From Malania oleifera (taxonomy: Eukaryota; Streptophyta; Magnoliopsida; Santalales; Ximeniaceae), in assembly GCF_029873635.1 (NCBI RefSeq), contig NC_080425.1:40241390-40305389 (forward strand): a stretch of DNA of 64,000 nt, read 5' to 3'. The notes below the pieces were generated by a model, which was not told the origin of the DNA, made no database searches, and worked only from the letters and a program-made list of their open reading frames with translations. The stretch's first letter is position 1; each line of letters begins with the position of its first letter. The translations under genes and the position numbers were made by a program. Of the stretch, positions 47,199 to 51,733 are shown piece after piece.

Positions 47199-48689
47199 CA
47201 TTAGCATTTTGTTTTCCTTTTCTTCAAAATTTGAAAGAACAAAGCTATCCACAAGGTTTATCCCAGATATGATAGGGGAAGATGGAAGTAATTTATTTTT
47301 ACTAAACTGCATGTGAAGTTACCTTTTTATTTGTGCAAGTGAACGAAAAGATGAAGAACATGAACAACAAACAAAAGGAGCAACCACCACACCACCACCC
47401 CTCCCCCCCCCCCCCCCCCCCCCCCAAAAAAAAACGACCACAAAGCCTCATCAGAAGAAATTATCAAACGAACATGTCAAGGGAGGTGGGGTACAGCTCT
47501 CTGCCAGACCCTTTCTTGGAGCCCAGCCAAGAAGCTCAGGAGCAGCCTGATTACTGGATCTGGGGAAGGATAATGAAGAAGATGCAGATGAATTCCTGAG
47601 ATGTAGAATGCCTTGACTAATGGAAATACTGCTCAGTGCCTTTGGCGGTTTCCTCTGTTTATGGAATGAGTAACCACTTCGCTTCTCATTCAAAAAGAGC
47701 CCTGCTCTAACTGGATGAAATAGCAGAGATAACTTTTGCTTTAGCTACGAAAGCCTAAAAAGGTGGCATTTTCAGAAGGGCAGGACAAAGTTCAAGCCAT
47801 GAAGGACAGATCCCAAGTGGTTTCTAGCAGCGCATGCTGCATAAGTTCTACCACTTCGAGGTGCTGCATCAAGGTTGAGTTAATCCTATTTTGCTGGGGG
47901 CAGCCCAAGCGGGAGAAGGCCTTTTGGGAAATGTGCTATTTCTGCAGCAGAATTCATTGTGTTTTTCCTGATTGAATTTAATATCCCCTTGTGATTCACC
48001 TCAGTATTCTCAAAGACCCACTTATTTCTTGTGCCCCAAATTTCGTCAGACAGGATTGTTGCAAAGAGAAGAAAAATCTACAGACGCCAGCTCCTCAATG
48101 TGGAAAAATTCATGAGGGCTAAATAACCCCGCTAGCAAATGCTGAGGCTTTTGTCTTCAATAACATCTTAGCAAGTTAACATTTAATAGGTGCTTAGATG
48201 ATGCTTCCGTCTCCATACCGCATAGGGCACAACTGTGATCAATACTTTCAATTCTATGGCTTAAAGTAGTTTAAGAATACGATCTTACCTGAATGCGACC
48301 AACCTTCTCTTTGTGCCACAAAATACAGTGTTCTTGTTTTAGATGCCATTAATGGAATGATTGCATTGAAAGTAATGAGGACTTGCTTTTATTTAGTTCT
48401 ATTCCCCAGTCGATAGCTTATTGATCTCATGTCATGTTTGCAGTTTTACAGCTCCAAGAACACCATTATGTTCGATGATCTGCGAAGAAATTTTGTGATG
48501 AACCCGCAGAATGGTTTGACAATCAGGCCATTCAAGAAAGCTCATTCAAGCCGAGACAGTGATCAGGAGCTTGTGAAGCTCACCCAGTACTTGCTTGCCA
48601 TAGCAGAACTGGATGACCTGAGCAGCCTTGATCATAAGTACTGGGAGTCCTACAACGAGGACAATGCCAAGAGGCGCCGCCACACTTGA
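5859..48689 (+). CDS. UBLCP1: Ubiquitin-like domain-containing CTD phosphatase (six exons joined)
   Basis: The exons 5859-6118, 20340-20484, 45982-46096, 46180-46243, 46930-47095 and 48444-48689 sum to 996 nt, or 331 codons plus stop, the usual length of plant UBLCP1. The protein has an N-terminal ubiquitin-like fold (about residues 10-86), a linker ending in a basic [10 protein letters not shown] segment, then an FCP1/SCP-type HAD phosphatase domain. HAD motif I is D152-I-D154-Y-T156, motif II lies in IIWSAT (189-194), and the distal acid pair is FDD (260-262). In the family, D152 is the phospho-acceptor and D154 the general acid. The enzyme dephosphorylates the RNA polymerase II CTD and is known in animals to bind and dephosphorylate the nuclear 26S proteasome through its UBL. 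All introns are GT-AG and phases match (2,0,1,2,0). One oddity is R195-L196 at the exon 4/5 join. I see no premature stop, so the gene looks functional despite about 40 kb of transposon-filled introns. Confidence 0.95.
7463..8557. mobile_element. Tourist-like (PIF/Harbinger) MITE, interrupted
   Basis: Terminal inverted repeats read GGGGCATTTGGTATCATT at the left and, reverse-complemented, GGGGCTGTTTGGCATCATT at the right. The flanks are a perfect TTA target duplication (7460-7462 and 8558-8560), the hallmark of PIF/Harbinger elements. The interior is AT-rich and resembles the MITE at 28147-28782. The extra length comes from an L1 fragment at about 7975-8505. No transposase is present. Confidence 0.8.
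7975..8505 (-). mobile_element. 5'-truncated L1 LINE fragment inside the MITE
   Basis: The minus strand reads like the C-terminal part of an L1 ORF2: a zf-RVT-type segment with [14 protein letters not shown] near 8430-8460, then [13 protein letters not shown] near 8110-8160. The A-rich 3' tail is at the low-coordinate end (t-run 7982-7990). It interrupts the MITE after a block (ccacaacaa) that is continuous in the related MITE at 28147. Frames are broken. Confidence 0.7.
9215..9560 (+). repeat. 182-bp tandem duplication at the L1 5' end
   Basis: The phrase 'ggttggct(a/t)tctcaaacc(g/t)tttttgccatt' begins at 9221 and again at 9403. Both are followed by 'gttggaatattacgg', 'tgggctgcctt' and 'attaggtta'. 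The spacing is 182 bp and the copies are diverged. The second copy leads directly into the endonuclease sequence. Confidence 0.75.
9215..13100 (+). pseudogene. Decayed L1 LINE: endonuclease, reverse transcriptase, zf-RVT
   Basis: The domains appear in order but in several frames. An AP-endonuclease-like start is at 9440-9600 ([13 protein letters not shown]), then TSIYGPN near 9755, GDFNVI after a G-run near 9865-9885, and DHCPLVLES near 10130. Reverse transcriptase follows at about 10900-11870, with GDPLSPFVF at about 11360 and FTDD in place of FADD at about 11495. A zinc-binding C-terminal segment lies at 12440-12900 (FSCKSFF, then [12 protein letters not shown]). Stops and frameshifts are frequent. 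The 3' end is not sharply defined; about 13100 is a guess based on loss of similarity. Confidence 0.8.
13100..14039. other. Unassigned intron 1 segment
   Basis: AT-rich sequence between the L1 and the gypsy element, with a CT-rich patch at 13835-13880. It may include L1 3' UTR at its left edge. No gene or terminus is recognised. Confidence 0.5.
14430..14639 (-). pseudogene. Gypsy integrase chromodomain
   Basis: The frame contains [16 protein letters not shown], then [19 protein letters not shown], the characteristic chromodomain beta strands and Trp-containing motif at the C-terminus of chromovirus integrases. These domains are known to direct insertion toward certain chromatin marks. It is isolated from the integrase core by frameshifts. 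Confidence 0.75.
15240..16165 (-). pseudogene. Gypsy RNase H end, integrase zinc finger and core
   Basis: Blocks: RNase H end ([19 protein letters not shown], 15956-16165), integrase HHCC region ([16 protein letters not shown], 15617-15811) and integrase core ([29 protein letters not shown], 15240-15587). The core ends near LNLSTSYQP. Stops separate the three pieces. Confidence 0.8.
16846..17406 (-). pseudogene. Gypsy RT, downstream copy
   Basis: A 186-residue open frame with [18 protein letters not shown], then [11 protein letters not shown] and [15 protein letters not shown]. This is the N-terminal half of a Ty3 RT, equivalent to 18900-19500. Just downstream the catalytic box reads YLND (complement of 16720-16732), a different lesion from the other copy. 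Confidence 0.8.
18246..19591 (-). pseudogene. Gypsy RT/RNase H, upstream copy
   Basis: Fragments in order: a protease-to-RT linker ending [19 protein letters not shown], then RT blocks [13 protein letters not shown] and [11 protein letters not shown] (18785-19000). The catalytic box reads YLDE (complement of 18745-18757) where the family has YxDD. RNase H leader follows ([28 protein letters not shown]) at 18246-18509. Several frameshifts separate the blocks. Confidence 0.8.
19610..20101 (-). pseudogene. Gypsy gag zinc knuckle and protease fragment
   Basis: The open frame contains a CCHC-type knuckle ([13 protein letters not shown]) and, about 75 residues later, a retropepsin-like site reading [13 protein letters not shown], where family members usually have D-S/T-G. 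The missing Gly suggests an inactive protease. Upstream gag sequence is absent. Confidence 0.8.
20340..20484 (+). CDS. UBLCP1: UBLCP1 exon 2 (acidic linker and basic segment)
   Basis: The acceptor ttttccag precedes 20340 and the donor gtcagt follows 20484. The first base completes Gly87, then 48 codons follow. The peptide is acidic at first ([20 protein letters not shown]) and ends in a basic stretch, [12 protein letters not shown]. Both are conserved in plant UBLCP1 between the UBL and the phosphatase domain. It is separated by 14.2 kb from exon 1 and 25.5 kb from exon 3. Confidence 0.93.
20731..21334. mobile_element. Inverted-repeat MITE (TGTTTTAAAAGGC family)
   Basis: The left end reads gtgttttaaaaggctcaa and the right end, reverse-complemented, reads atgttttaaaaggcgaag. 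Both ends are followed by AAGGC/GAGGC-rich sequence, so the element can fold on itself. The interior is AT-rich with no coding. This terminus is common in plant non-autonomous DNA elements. I could not fix the target duplication, so superfamily is left open. Confidence 0.65.
21780..22190 (+). mobile_element. 5'-truncated L1 LINE 3' end
   Basis: Contains a degenerate L1 ORF2 C-terminus (ERNARIFTGK-like near 21920-21950, then the 'cagcaggattggcaggc' end) followed by a T-rich 3' UTR. A poly-A tail of 11 A is at about 22181-22191, which fixes orientation and end. Confidence 0.65.
22979..24230 (-). mobile_element. L1 LINE, 3' part, interrupted by gypsy at its upstream side
   Basis: The minus strand reads ORF2 C-terminal sequence (GLHQNGQD near 24215, FKSNE- and zf-RVT-like pieces near 23650-23760) and ends with an A-rich tail (t-run 22978-22986). 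The upstream RT part reappears at 30673-30900 beyond the gypsy element, so the two pieces are one L1 split by that insertion. Frames are broken. Confidence 0.7.
23140..23545 (-). repeat. 202-bp tandem duplication in the L1 3' region
   Basis: The phrase 'aagcaaggaagacaact' occurs at 23161 and 23363. The following about 180 bp matches throughout ('gtttgccaataaaaaatat', 'gaaacctctaaactgaat'). On the minus strand the two copies encode similar peptides (PIQFRGF) in different frames, because 202 is not a multiple of 3. Confidence 0.85.
24231..24601 (+). repeat. Left LTR of the gypsy element
   Basis: Shares with 30369-30672 the block from 'ttaatgtgttagggttccc' through 'catt(a/c)ctaatagg', 'ctatatatgta', 'ttttcattcaagcaataaca', 'gaaatgatcagc'-like text and 'ttcaatttccccaat'. 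It contains an internal near-repeat of 'ttcccaa(a)tcaatt(g/a)' units at 24275-24370 that the right LTR lacks. Confidence 0.8.
24880..26560 (+). pseudogene. Gypsy gag, split by an L1 insertion
   Basis: The N-part ends [13 protein letters not shown]...GTEKYF at about 24930-24997. The frame resumes at 25952 with [10 protein letters not shown] and continues [18 protein letters not shown], then [11 protein letters not shown]. This is the gag core of gypsy elements. Frameshifts near 26190 and beyond break the rest. Confidence 0.75.
24998..25940 (+). mobile_element. 5'-truncated L1 inserted in gypsy gag, with target duplication
   Basis: The element carries an L1 ORF2 C-terminus ([19 protein letters not shown] near 25210, [20 protein letters not shown] near 25370, [11 protein letters not shown] near 25775) and a 3' UTR ending in ctataaa. 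The same 11 bp, AAAAATACTTT, flanks it at 24987-24997 and 25941-25951. Removing the insert and one copy restores the gag frame, which confirms a target-primed insertion. Confidence 0.88.
26620..28146 (+). pseudogene. Gypsy protease, RT and RNase H remnants
   Basis: The protease site reads [12 protein letters not shown] (about 26705-26740), where D-S/T-G is expected. RT block [18 protein letters not shown] lies at 27477-27530. It is followed almost at once by an [16 protein letters not shown] segment (27548-27590), so the RT middle, including the YxDD box, is deleted. The RT/RNase H connection ([16 protein letters not shown]) is at 27690-27740. RNase H begins near 27880 and runs into the MITE at 28147. 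Confidence 0.75.
28147..28782. mobile_element. Tourist-like MITE in gypsy RNase H
   Basis: The left TIR is GGGGCCATTTGGTATCACTG and the right TIR, reverse-complemented, is GGGTCTGTTTGATATCATTG. Flanks are TAA (28144-28146) and AAA (28783-28785), a 3-bp target typical of PIF/Harbinger with one change. Removing the MITE and one flank copy joins QKWATK to LLGYDCEI in frame, the expected end of gypsy RNase H. It is related to the MITE at 7463-8557. Confidence 0.88.
28786..30330 (+). pseudogene. Gypsy RNase H end, integrase and chromodomain
   Basis: After the MITE the frame gives [13 protein letters not shown]. The integrase zinc region ([13 protein letters not shown], then CDVCQ) lies near 29080-29215. 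The core ([48 protein letters not shown]) is at 29240-29560. The expected HQxDGQTE block is altered to HNQMGR with a shift. The chromodomain-like end is near 30245-30295. Several stops and shifts make it inactive. Confidence 0.8.
30369..30672 (+). repeat. Right LTR of the gypsy element
   Basis: Begins TGGAATTTTGGG directly after a polypurine tract and matches the left LTR until about 'aatcttccta' (30661-30670). It then passes into L1 sequence that continues the minus-strand L1 seen before 24231. Confidence 0.8.
30673..30900 (-). mobile_element. L1 LINE, upstream piece of the split L1
   Basis: The minus strand reads [15 protein letters not shown] (about 30900-30855) and then HVTWDK-like sequence near 30715, the end of an L1 RT region. 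It continues the L1 present at 22979-24230 on the other side of the gypsy element. It meets an RTE fragment at about 30900. Confidence 0.6.
30905..32340 (-). pseudogene. RTE-type non-LTR retrotransposon fragment
   Basis: Minus-strand pieces in several frames match the RTE layout: [11 protein letters not shown] and WVPREVL (about 31860-31795), then a VDDIVL box (31580-31550). [18 protein letters not shown] and [14 protein letters not shown] follow at 31390-31260, and WFGHLQ at about 31020. This family differs from the L1 elements in the window. The 5' and 3' ends are missing. Confidence 0.8.
34240..34909 (-). mobile_element. L1 LINE, 3' piece, split by copia
   Basis: The minus strand encodes an L1 ORF2 C-terminus: [17 protein letters not shown] near 34900-34850, then [21 protein letters not shown] and [16 protein letters not shown] at 34437-34655. 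An A-rich tail corresponds to the T-rich 34236-34252. The upstream part of the same L1 resumes at 41135. Confidence 0.8.
34910..35086 (-). repeat. 3' LTR of the copia element
   Basis: Begins TGTTGAATGATTGGG and ends CATTAACA. It is nearly identical over its length to 40960-41134, with a handful of substitutions. A purine-rich tract on the minus strand (complement of 35087-35097) abuts it as expected for the plus-strand primer. Confidence 0.88.
35481..35555. repeat. (AC)n(AT)n microsatellite
   Basis: A compound dinucleotide run of about 25 bp of AC followed by about 50 bp of AT. It creates several artificial open frames of Tyr/Ile repeats on both strands. Confidence 0.95.
35788..35964 (+). 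pseudogene. Captured NAC-domain gene 5' fragment
   Basis: Reading from ATG at 35788 gives [10 protein letters not shown], then after a TAG the NAC subdomain A: [32 protein letters not shown], stop, KLDPWD. NAC proteins start their DNA-binding domain with [14 protein letters not shown], so the match is clear, and the MESTDS start recalls NAM/NARS-type members. There are three stops (codons 11, 20, 53) but no frameshift over 59 codons. Family sequences suggest the last two replace Arg and Tyr. Similarity ends after the DPW(D) residues. The about 200 bp upstream (CT-rich, transcript-leader-like) may be part of the captured piece. Confidence 0.85.
36415..39637 (-). pseudogene. Copia polyprotein remnants
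   Basis: Minus-strand pieces: protease site [12 protein letters not shown] (39440-39490; usually D-S-G-A), GAG-pre-integrase [15 protein letters not shown] with [14 protein letters not shown] (38932-39237), and a broken integrase core. RT follows ([16 protein letters not shown] and [18 protein letters not shown] at 37485-37772, [16 protein letters not shown] at 37425-37472, [13 protein letters not shown] at about 37310-37345 where YVDD is usual). RNase H is at 36415-37060 ([21 protein letters not shown]). Frameshifts and stops are numerous. Confidence 0.85.
40696..41134 (-). repeat. 5' LTR plus a partial extra LTR and leader (about 262-bp duplication)
   Basis: The complete 5' LTR is 40960-41134. 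A second, truncated LTR copy (40696-about 40811) lies internal to it. The leader sequence is present after each (about 40546-40695 and 40812-40959), including two primer-binding-site copies at 40685-40695 and 40948-40959. Offsets are 260-264 bp. This is a tandem duplication across the LTR/leader boundary. Confidence 0.85.
41135..42803 (-). pseudogene. L1 LINE reverse transcriptase part
   Basis: Continues the L1 at 34240-34909. Minus-strand blocks: [11 protein letters not shown] (near 42745), a [17 protein letters not shown] segment (about 42645-42595), [15 protein letters not shown] (42440-42486), [12 protein letters not shown] (about 42290), [13 protein letters not shown] (about 42150) and [15 protein letters not shown] (about 41850). 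A run of 20 C (42565-42584) breaks the frame. The 5' end is missing. Confidence 0.85.
42859..43176. mobile_element. 318-bp Tourist-like MITE with perfect target duplication
   Basis: The left end GGTTATGTTTGGTTTGCAAA is mirrored by the right end, whose reverse complement begins GGTTACATTGGTTTGCAAA. About 33 bp pair up, including a ctattcct segment. TAA flanks it at 42856-42858 and 43177-43179. There is no coding. It belongs to a different subfamily from the two GGGG-type MITEs. Confidence 0.88.
43180..45379. other. Unassigned intron 2 segment
   Basis: No gene is recognised. It includes the GC-rich minisatellite at 43917-44215, a 15-C run at 44973-44987, and AT-rich stretches around 44330-44560. 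The part at 44690-44880 is GC-richer but I could not match it to anything. Confidence 0.5.
43917..44215. repeat. GC-rich 41-bp minisatellite
   Basis: The unit 'ctgctgctgcaaagcctgc' followed by 'atggtgagagaagagg' recurs. Clean copies start at 44044, 44085 and 44126 (41-bp period), with degenerate copies on both sides. Ser/Gln/Ala-rich open frames on the minus strand come from this repeat and are not credible genes. Confidence 0.8.
45380..45671 (-). mobile_element. TRIM retrotransposon (292 bp)
   Basis: Two 72-74-bp direct repeats, TGTTAGATTACC...TTTAACA (45380-45453) and TGTTAGATTTCC...TTTAACA (45600-45671), bracket a 146-bp interior. Next to the right repeat the minus strand carries a primer-binding-like sequence (complement of ctcagatgcca). 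Next to the left is a purine tract (complement of ctcccctgc). Flanks are GACGA and GACAA. No coding capacity, as is normal for TRIMs. Confidence 0.85.
45982..46096 (+). CDS. UBLCP1: UBLCP1 exon 3 (HAD motif I)
   Basis: The acceptor is ggaatgtag| and the donor |gtaagt. It encodes residues 136-173 and one base of Tyr174, including [17 protein letters not shown]. This carries the DxDYT motif that defines the phospho-transfer site of FCP1/SCP-like HAD phosphatases. The exon starts about 310 bp after a TRIM element. Confidence 0.95.
46180..46243 (+). CDS. UBLCP1: UBLCP1 exon 4 (HAD motif II)
   Basis: A 64-bp exon between ttttgcag and gtccga. It encodes [21 protein letters not shown] and two bases of codon 195. 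IWSAT holds the conserved Ser/Thr of HAD motif II. The preceding intron 3 (46097-46179) is only 83 bp, in strong contrast with introns 1 and 2. Confidence 0.93.
46608..46901 (+). mobile_element. TRIM retrotransposon (294 bp) in UBLCP1 intron 4
   Basis: Short direct repeats TGTTGACCCCCAACCTAA...GCTTAACA (46608-46662) and TGTTGGCCCACAACCTAA...GCTTAACA (46849-46901) flank a 186-bp interior. A primer-binding-like tgttattagagc follows the left repeat (46663-46674). No clear target duplication. The right repeat ends 28 bp before exon 5, so the element makes up most of the sequence upstream of that splice acceptor. Confidence 0.85.
46930..47095 (+). CDS. UBLCP1: UBLCP1 exon 5 (phosphatase core)
   Basis: The acceptor is tttctgcag| and the donor |gtataa. 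It starts by completing codon 195 as AGA (Arg), then reads [16 protein letters not shown] and on to [10 protein letters not shown] (residues 196-250). Family members that I recall have Ser or Asn followed by Met at residues 195-196, so the Arg-Leu here is unusual. The rest is well conserved. Only 28 bp separate this exon from the end of a TRIM LTR in intron 4. Confidence 0.93.
47096..48443 (+). other. UBLCP1: UBLCP1 intron 5
   Basis: A 1.35-kb GT-AG intron. It contains a (TA)n run of about 45 bp (47150-47195) and a 23-C run followed by A (47403-47434). Short open frames around 47333-47700 are interrupted and have no recognisable domain. Confidence 0.85.
48444..48689 (+). CDS. UBLCP1: UBLCP1 exon 6 (HAD distal motif and C-terminus)
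   Basis: The acceptor gtttgcag precedes [20 protein letters not shown]. It encodes residues 251-331 and ends with NAKRRRHT and a TGA at 48687-48689. The FDD pair (D261, D262) is the Mg-coordinating acid motif of this HAD family. The basic tail (KRRR) could contribute to nuclear localisation; that is an inference. Confidence 0.95.
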   Translation, partial: FYSSKNTIMFDDLRRNFVMNPQNGLTIRPFKKAHSSRDSDQELVKLTQYLLAIAELDDLSSLDHKYWESYNEDNAKRRRHT

Positions 48690-48960
48690 TTGATCGCAGT
48701 AGCACATGTGCTTTTTCTTTTACTGGGCAGCAGGTTTTGTACTTATAACATGCTGCCTATGGCCATATTCTGTAGCATGCATCTTAATTGCTAATGTGTA
48801 TGTAATGTGGATTCAGAAAATCTTGTTTTTCAGCCTTCCCACTATACTTTGGGTTGGCAGGCTGACAAACTTGTTTTACAACCTGTATTTTGCAGAATTT
48901 TTTTTTCACATGTAATAATTTTTTCTTGCTATTTATTTCTAATACAATGCCTTTGAGAGG
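48690..48960 (+). other. UBLCP1: Probable UBLCP1 3' UTR
   Basis: T-rich sequence after the stop codon. Candidate AATAAT/AATACA signals lie near 48914 and 48940. No exact cleavage site can be assigned from sequence alone. Confidence 0.45.
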
Positions 48961-49129
48961 ATCAATTCTCCCATTTTGCATATTTATTTATTTAGTTTTT
49001 GTGTTTTCCCGTTTCTGGTCTTTTTTTTTTTTTTAAAGTTCGGTTAGTTGGGATTATAAATAAAACAAAATGTAAGATTGAGTACTGTGCGCTCATATGC
49101 ATTAAAAAACTTCATTAAGGTTTTGTTTG

Positions 49130-49470
49130 AGATTATGGATTTTGTGTTGGGTGGTCTTGGCCTTCTTAACCTCAAAAGTTAGCTCATGAGGTGAGATTTT
49201 TCCTCACACTTAATAACTGACTATCAGCCCCTTCCACAATCGATGTGAGATAACTCCAATAATCTCCTCCTCACACATCAAGGTCCAAATTGGCGGCCTC
49301 ACGTACTTGACATCTTAGGGAGAATGTTGAACTATGGTTTTGATACTAGTGTTGGGTGATCTTGGGCTTTCTCAATCTCAAAAGGTAGCTCATAAGGTGG
49401 AACTTTTTCTCACAATTAATAACTGACCATCAGTCTCTTTCACAACCGATGTGGGATAATTTCAACATTT
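49130..49470. repeat. Two diverged copies of a TRIM/LARD-like sequence
   Basis: The phrases 'tgttgggtg(g/a)tcttgg', 'aacctcaaaag(t)tagctcat(g/a)agg', 'taataactga(c)(c/t)atcag' and 'cgatgtg(a/g)gataa' occur at 49155-49255 and again at 49352-49465. This text is familiar from short plant LTR elements. The segment between them ends in a 'gttgaa' terminus. I cannot define the exact ends. Confidence 0.5.
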
Positions 49471-49478
49471 TGAGTATT

Positions 49479-49592
49479 GAATTTAAATATGAATTTGAAC
49501 AATTTAACATAATTCTGTGTAAATTTATAGAATTAATTGAATTTAAATATGAATTTGAACAATTTAATATAATTCTGCGTAAATTTATAGAA
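49479..49592. repeat. 60-bp tandem repeat, two copies
   Basis: 'gaatttaaatatgaatttga' starts at 49479 and again at 49539. The 60-bp units differ at only a few positions up to 'aaatttatag'. Confidence 0.9.
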
Positions 49593-49599
49593 ATATAAA

Positions 49600-50830
49600 T
49601 TTAACTTTATGCTCCCAAACATGTAAGATCATATACAACAAAACCATGGAAAAAATTATGCTGAGAAATTTATTGTGCGTGCCACATGCGTGAGAGAGAG
49701 AGAGCCATTGACAATATCATTTATCATGATGAGAAATACTTTCAAATATAATGGTTAGTCCTATTAAAGTGACGTGGGTTCCAAACTATTAGGACCTTTA
49801 AGTTTCGGAATATAAAAATCAAAGTATGCTATATTAATGGTCAGTCATATTAAAGTAATGCCCAATTTATATCTATCCTTTGGGAGAAATTAAAGAAATT
49901 AGAGGAACTTACCATTTTTTATATTAATATACTTATTTTTTTGAATGTAAAAGATGTGAATGATTTTCATGTTCATTAGCGCAACACATAGGGAATGAGT
50001 TTCATTATCATATGTTTTACATTTGGACAAATAAGTACTTATATGGAAAAATTATTAGGTAAACTCAGCCTATATATCATCCATATGTTAACCAAATAAA
50101 GTGGTGACAATTTATACACAGATCACATAAGTACATTATAATTAATTATTTTTAAAAAATAAATAAAAAATTCAAATAAAAAATATTCTCTTGCATTCCG
50201 GCTTCTTGGTTTTTTAGCCAGCTAACCCATGTCTCTTTTTTCATTTCTATCATAGATCATTTTCAAATAGTCATTTTCAAATTTATTTAGACACCAAAAT
50301 CCTAGAAGGAAATAAAAGATTTTTAAAAAATATACACATATCCTATTCCTGCCCTCGTGGTAGGCAAGTTTAATAGAAATTTTATTTCCATGAAAATTTT
50401 ACTTTTGGAACCAAGATGTCGGCGCTATTTTGACCTACTAGGCATCAATATCCCTTATATAATATTGTAGTATTGCATGTTATTATAATATTTAAAATAA
50501 TAAATTATTAATAAAACAAATAAAAATATTATTGTGTTATACTATGATATTCGGTTAATATTATAAGAGACTACATTGCTCATAATTATTTTGTCTAATT
50601 ATATCATTTAAGTGTTTAATAATTATTAAAAATTTAAAATAAAAATTTAATTAAGTATATACTCTTACTAGATTTTTTATTAAAATTAATTTATATATTG
50701 TTTATATACATATTAAAAATATAATAATTATCTCCTTAAAACACATGTTAAATTTCATGTTAAACTAAAAATAAGCAAAAACTTAAAACTCTTTCAACAA
50801 TAACTCTATTGCCTACAATAGGTACATTCT
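49600..50830. other. AT-rich intergenic DNA, nothing recognised
   Basis: Very AT-rich sequence without an open frame or element end that I can support. A short GA run is at 49693-49703. Confidence 0.6.
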
Positions 50831-51035
50831 ACTCGGATGGTAAAATGGGTCAAACCCCGACAAGTAATTCGTGACCTGACTGTTTAAATCATATTTGAGT
50901 TAATAAAAATTGACCTGTTTATAAACAGGTCAACTTAGATCCGATGTGTTTATTAAATGGATTAAGCTGGTTCGGTTCGATCATTCCATGGGTAACCTGT
51001 TTAACTTATCATACAAACAAATTACAAACCCTAGG

Positions 51036-51459
51036 CCCCCACGGGTATGGCGCGGTGGAAAGGCATTAGCACGTAATCAGCACGTAAGAAGGAGCATCGA
51101 TGGTTCAATTCCAGGTAGATACACTCATGGAGCCAGCGGTACCTGTGAATGTGAGAATTTACTCTATGAACCACGGGGACCATGGATGGTGAGAGTTTGC
51201 TCTGTGAGCTAGCGGGGACCGTGGATGGTGAGAGTTCTCTGTGAGCCAGCGAGGACCGTGAATGGTAATGGAGATGTGTCCCAGGGGTTGAGTTGGCCGA
51301 ACGTCCAACTGATGCACGAAAGCCGTGTCCGCATTCCAGATTTTACCCGATTAGCGAGACATAGGGGGAGGACACTGATATGTAGGTTTGGTGTCGCACC
51401 AAAGGGTCTGAAGGGTTTGTTGGTGGCTGGAGTTCCTATGTAATAAAAAAAAAAAAAAA
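51036..51459 (+). mobile_element. tRNA-derived SINE with 13-bp target duplication
   Basis: A tRNA-like head has an A box TGGCGCGGTGG (51048-51058) and a B box GGTTCAATTCC (51102-51112), spaced as in RNA polymerase III promoters. A tRNA-unrelated body and a poly-A tail (51444-51459) follow. TACAAACCCTAGG flanks it at 51023-51035 and 51460-51472. The body holds three to four tandem units of about 45 bp ('gcggggaccgtggatggtga', 51165-51270). Confidence 0.9.
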
Positions 51460-51475
51460 TACAAACCCTAGGTCC

Positions 51476-51628
51476 TATTGGATTCTGAAGTGGCCATCTC
51501 CCTTCTCTCGAATCCCATAATTCTCCCTCAGCCCCGTACATGCGCCAGGGACCAGGGTAGGGTGGGTTGCCGTTGGATCTTCCGAAGGGATCGTCTCTGC
51601 CGTTCTCTCTCCCATTAGCATTTCCCAT
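51476..51628 (-). pseudogene. Captured 5' fragment of a SnRK1 beta-subunit-like gene
   Basis: On the minus strand from ATG at 51628 the peptide begins MGNANGRENGRDDPFGRSNG and continues about 51 residues without a stop. The MGN-x-N-x-RE start with N-terminal Gly is typical of the myristoylated SnRK1 (AKIN) beta subunits, and the acidic/Ser/Pro-rich text after it fits their variable N-terminus. Upstream is a (CT)n tract (complement of 51703-51730), common in plant leaders. The carbohydrate-binding and ASC domains are absent. The assignment rests on a short segment and could be another MGN-protein. Confidence 0.5.
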
Positions 51629-51698
51629 CTTCCGAGCGCTCACTCTCCGATCTACCGCCACACCAATGAACACTGCAATTGATAGTCTGATACGAATT

Positions 51699-51733
<35 letters not shown>

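Noticed and set aside
47333-47693. Extra UBLCP1 exon or overlapping genes in intron 5
   Set aside because: The known protein is complete without it, exon 5 joins exon 6 in phase, and the frames include a poly-C run and no domain.
51036-51130. Possible tRNA gene at the A/B boxes
   Set aside because: The head has promoter boxes but does not fold into a convincing cloverleaf by eye. It is followed by a SINE body and poly-A with target duplication, so it is a SINE and not a tRNA gene.
51209-51475. Extension of the minus-strand frame beyond the SnRK1 beta-like fragment into the SINE
   Set aside because: The open frame continues by chance into the SINE poly-A and body. The SINE boundaries are fixed by its target duplication, so the combined protein is not a real gene.
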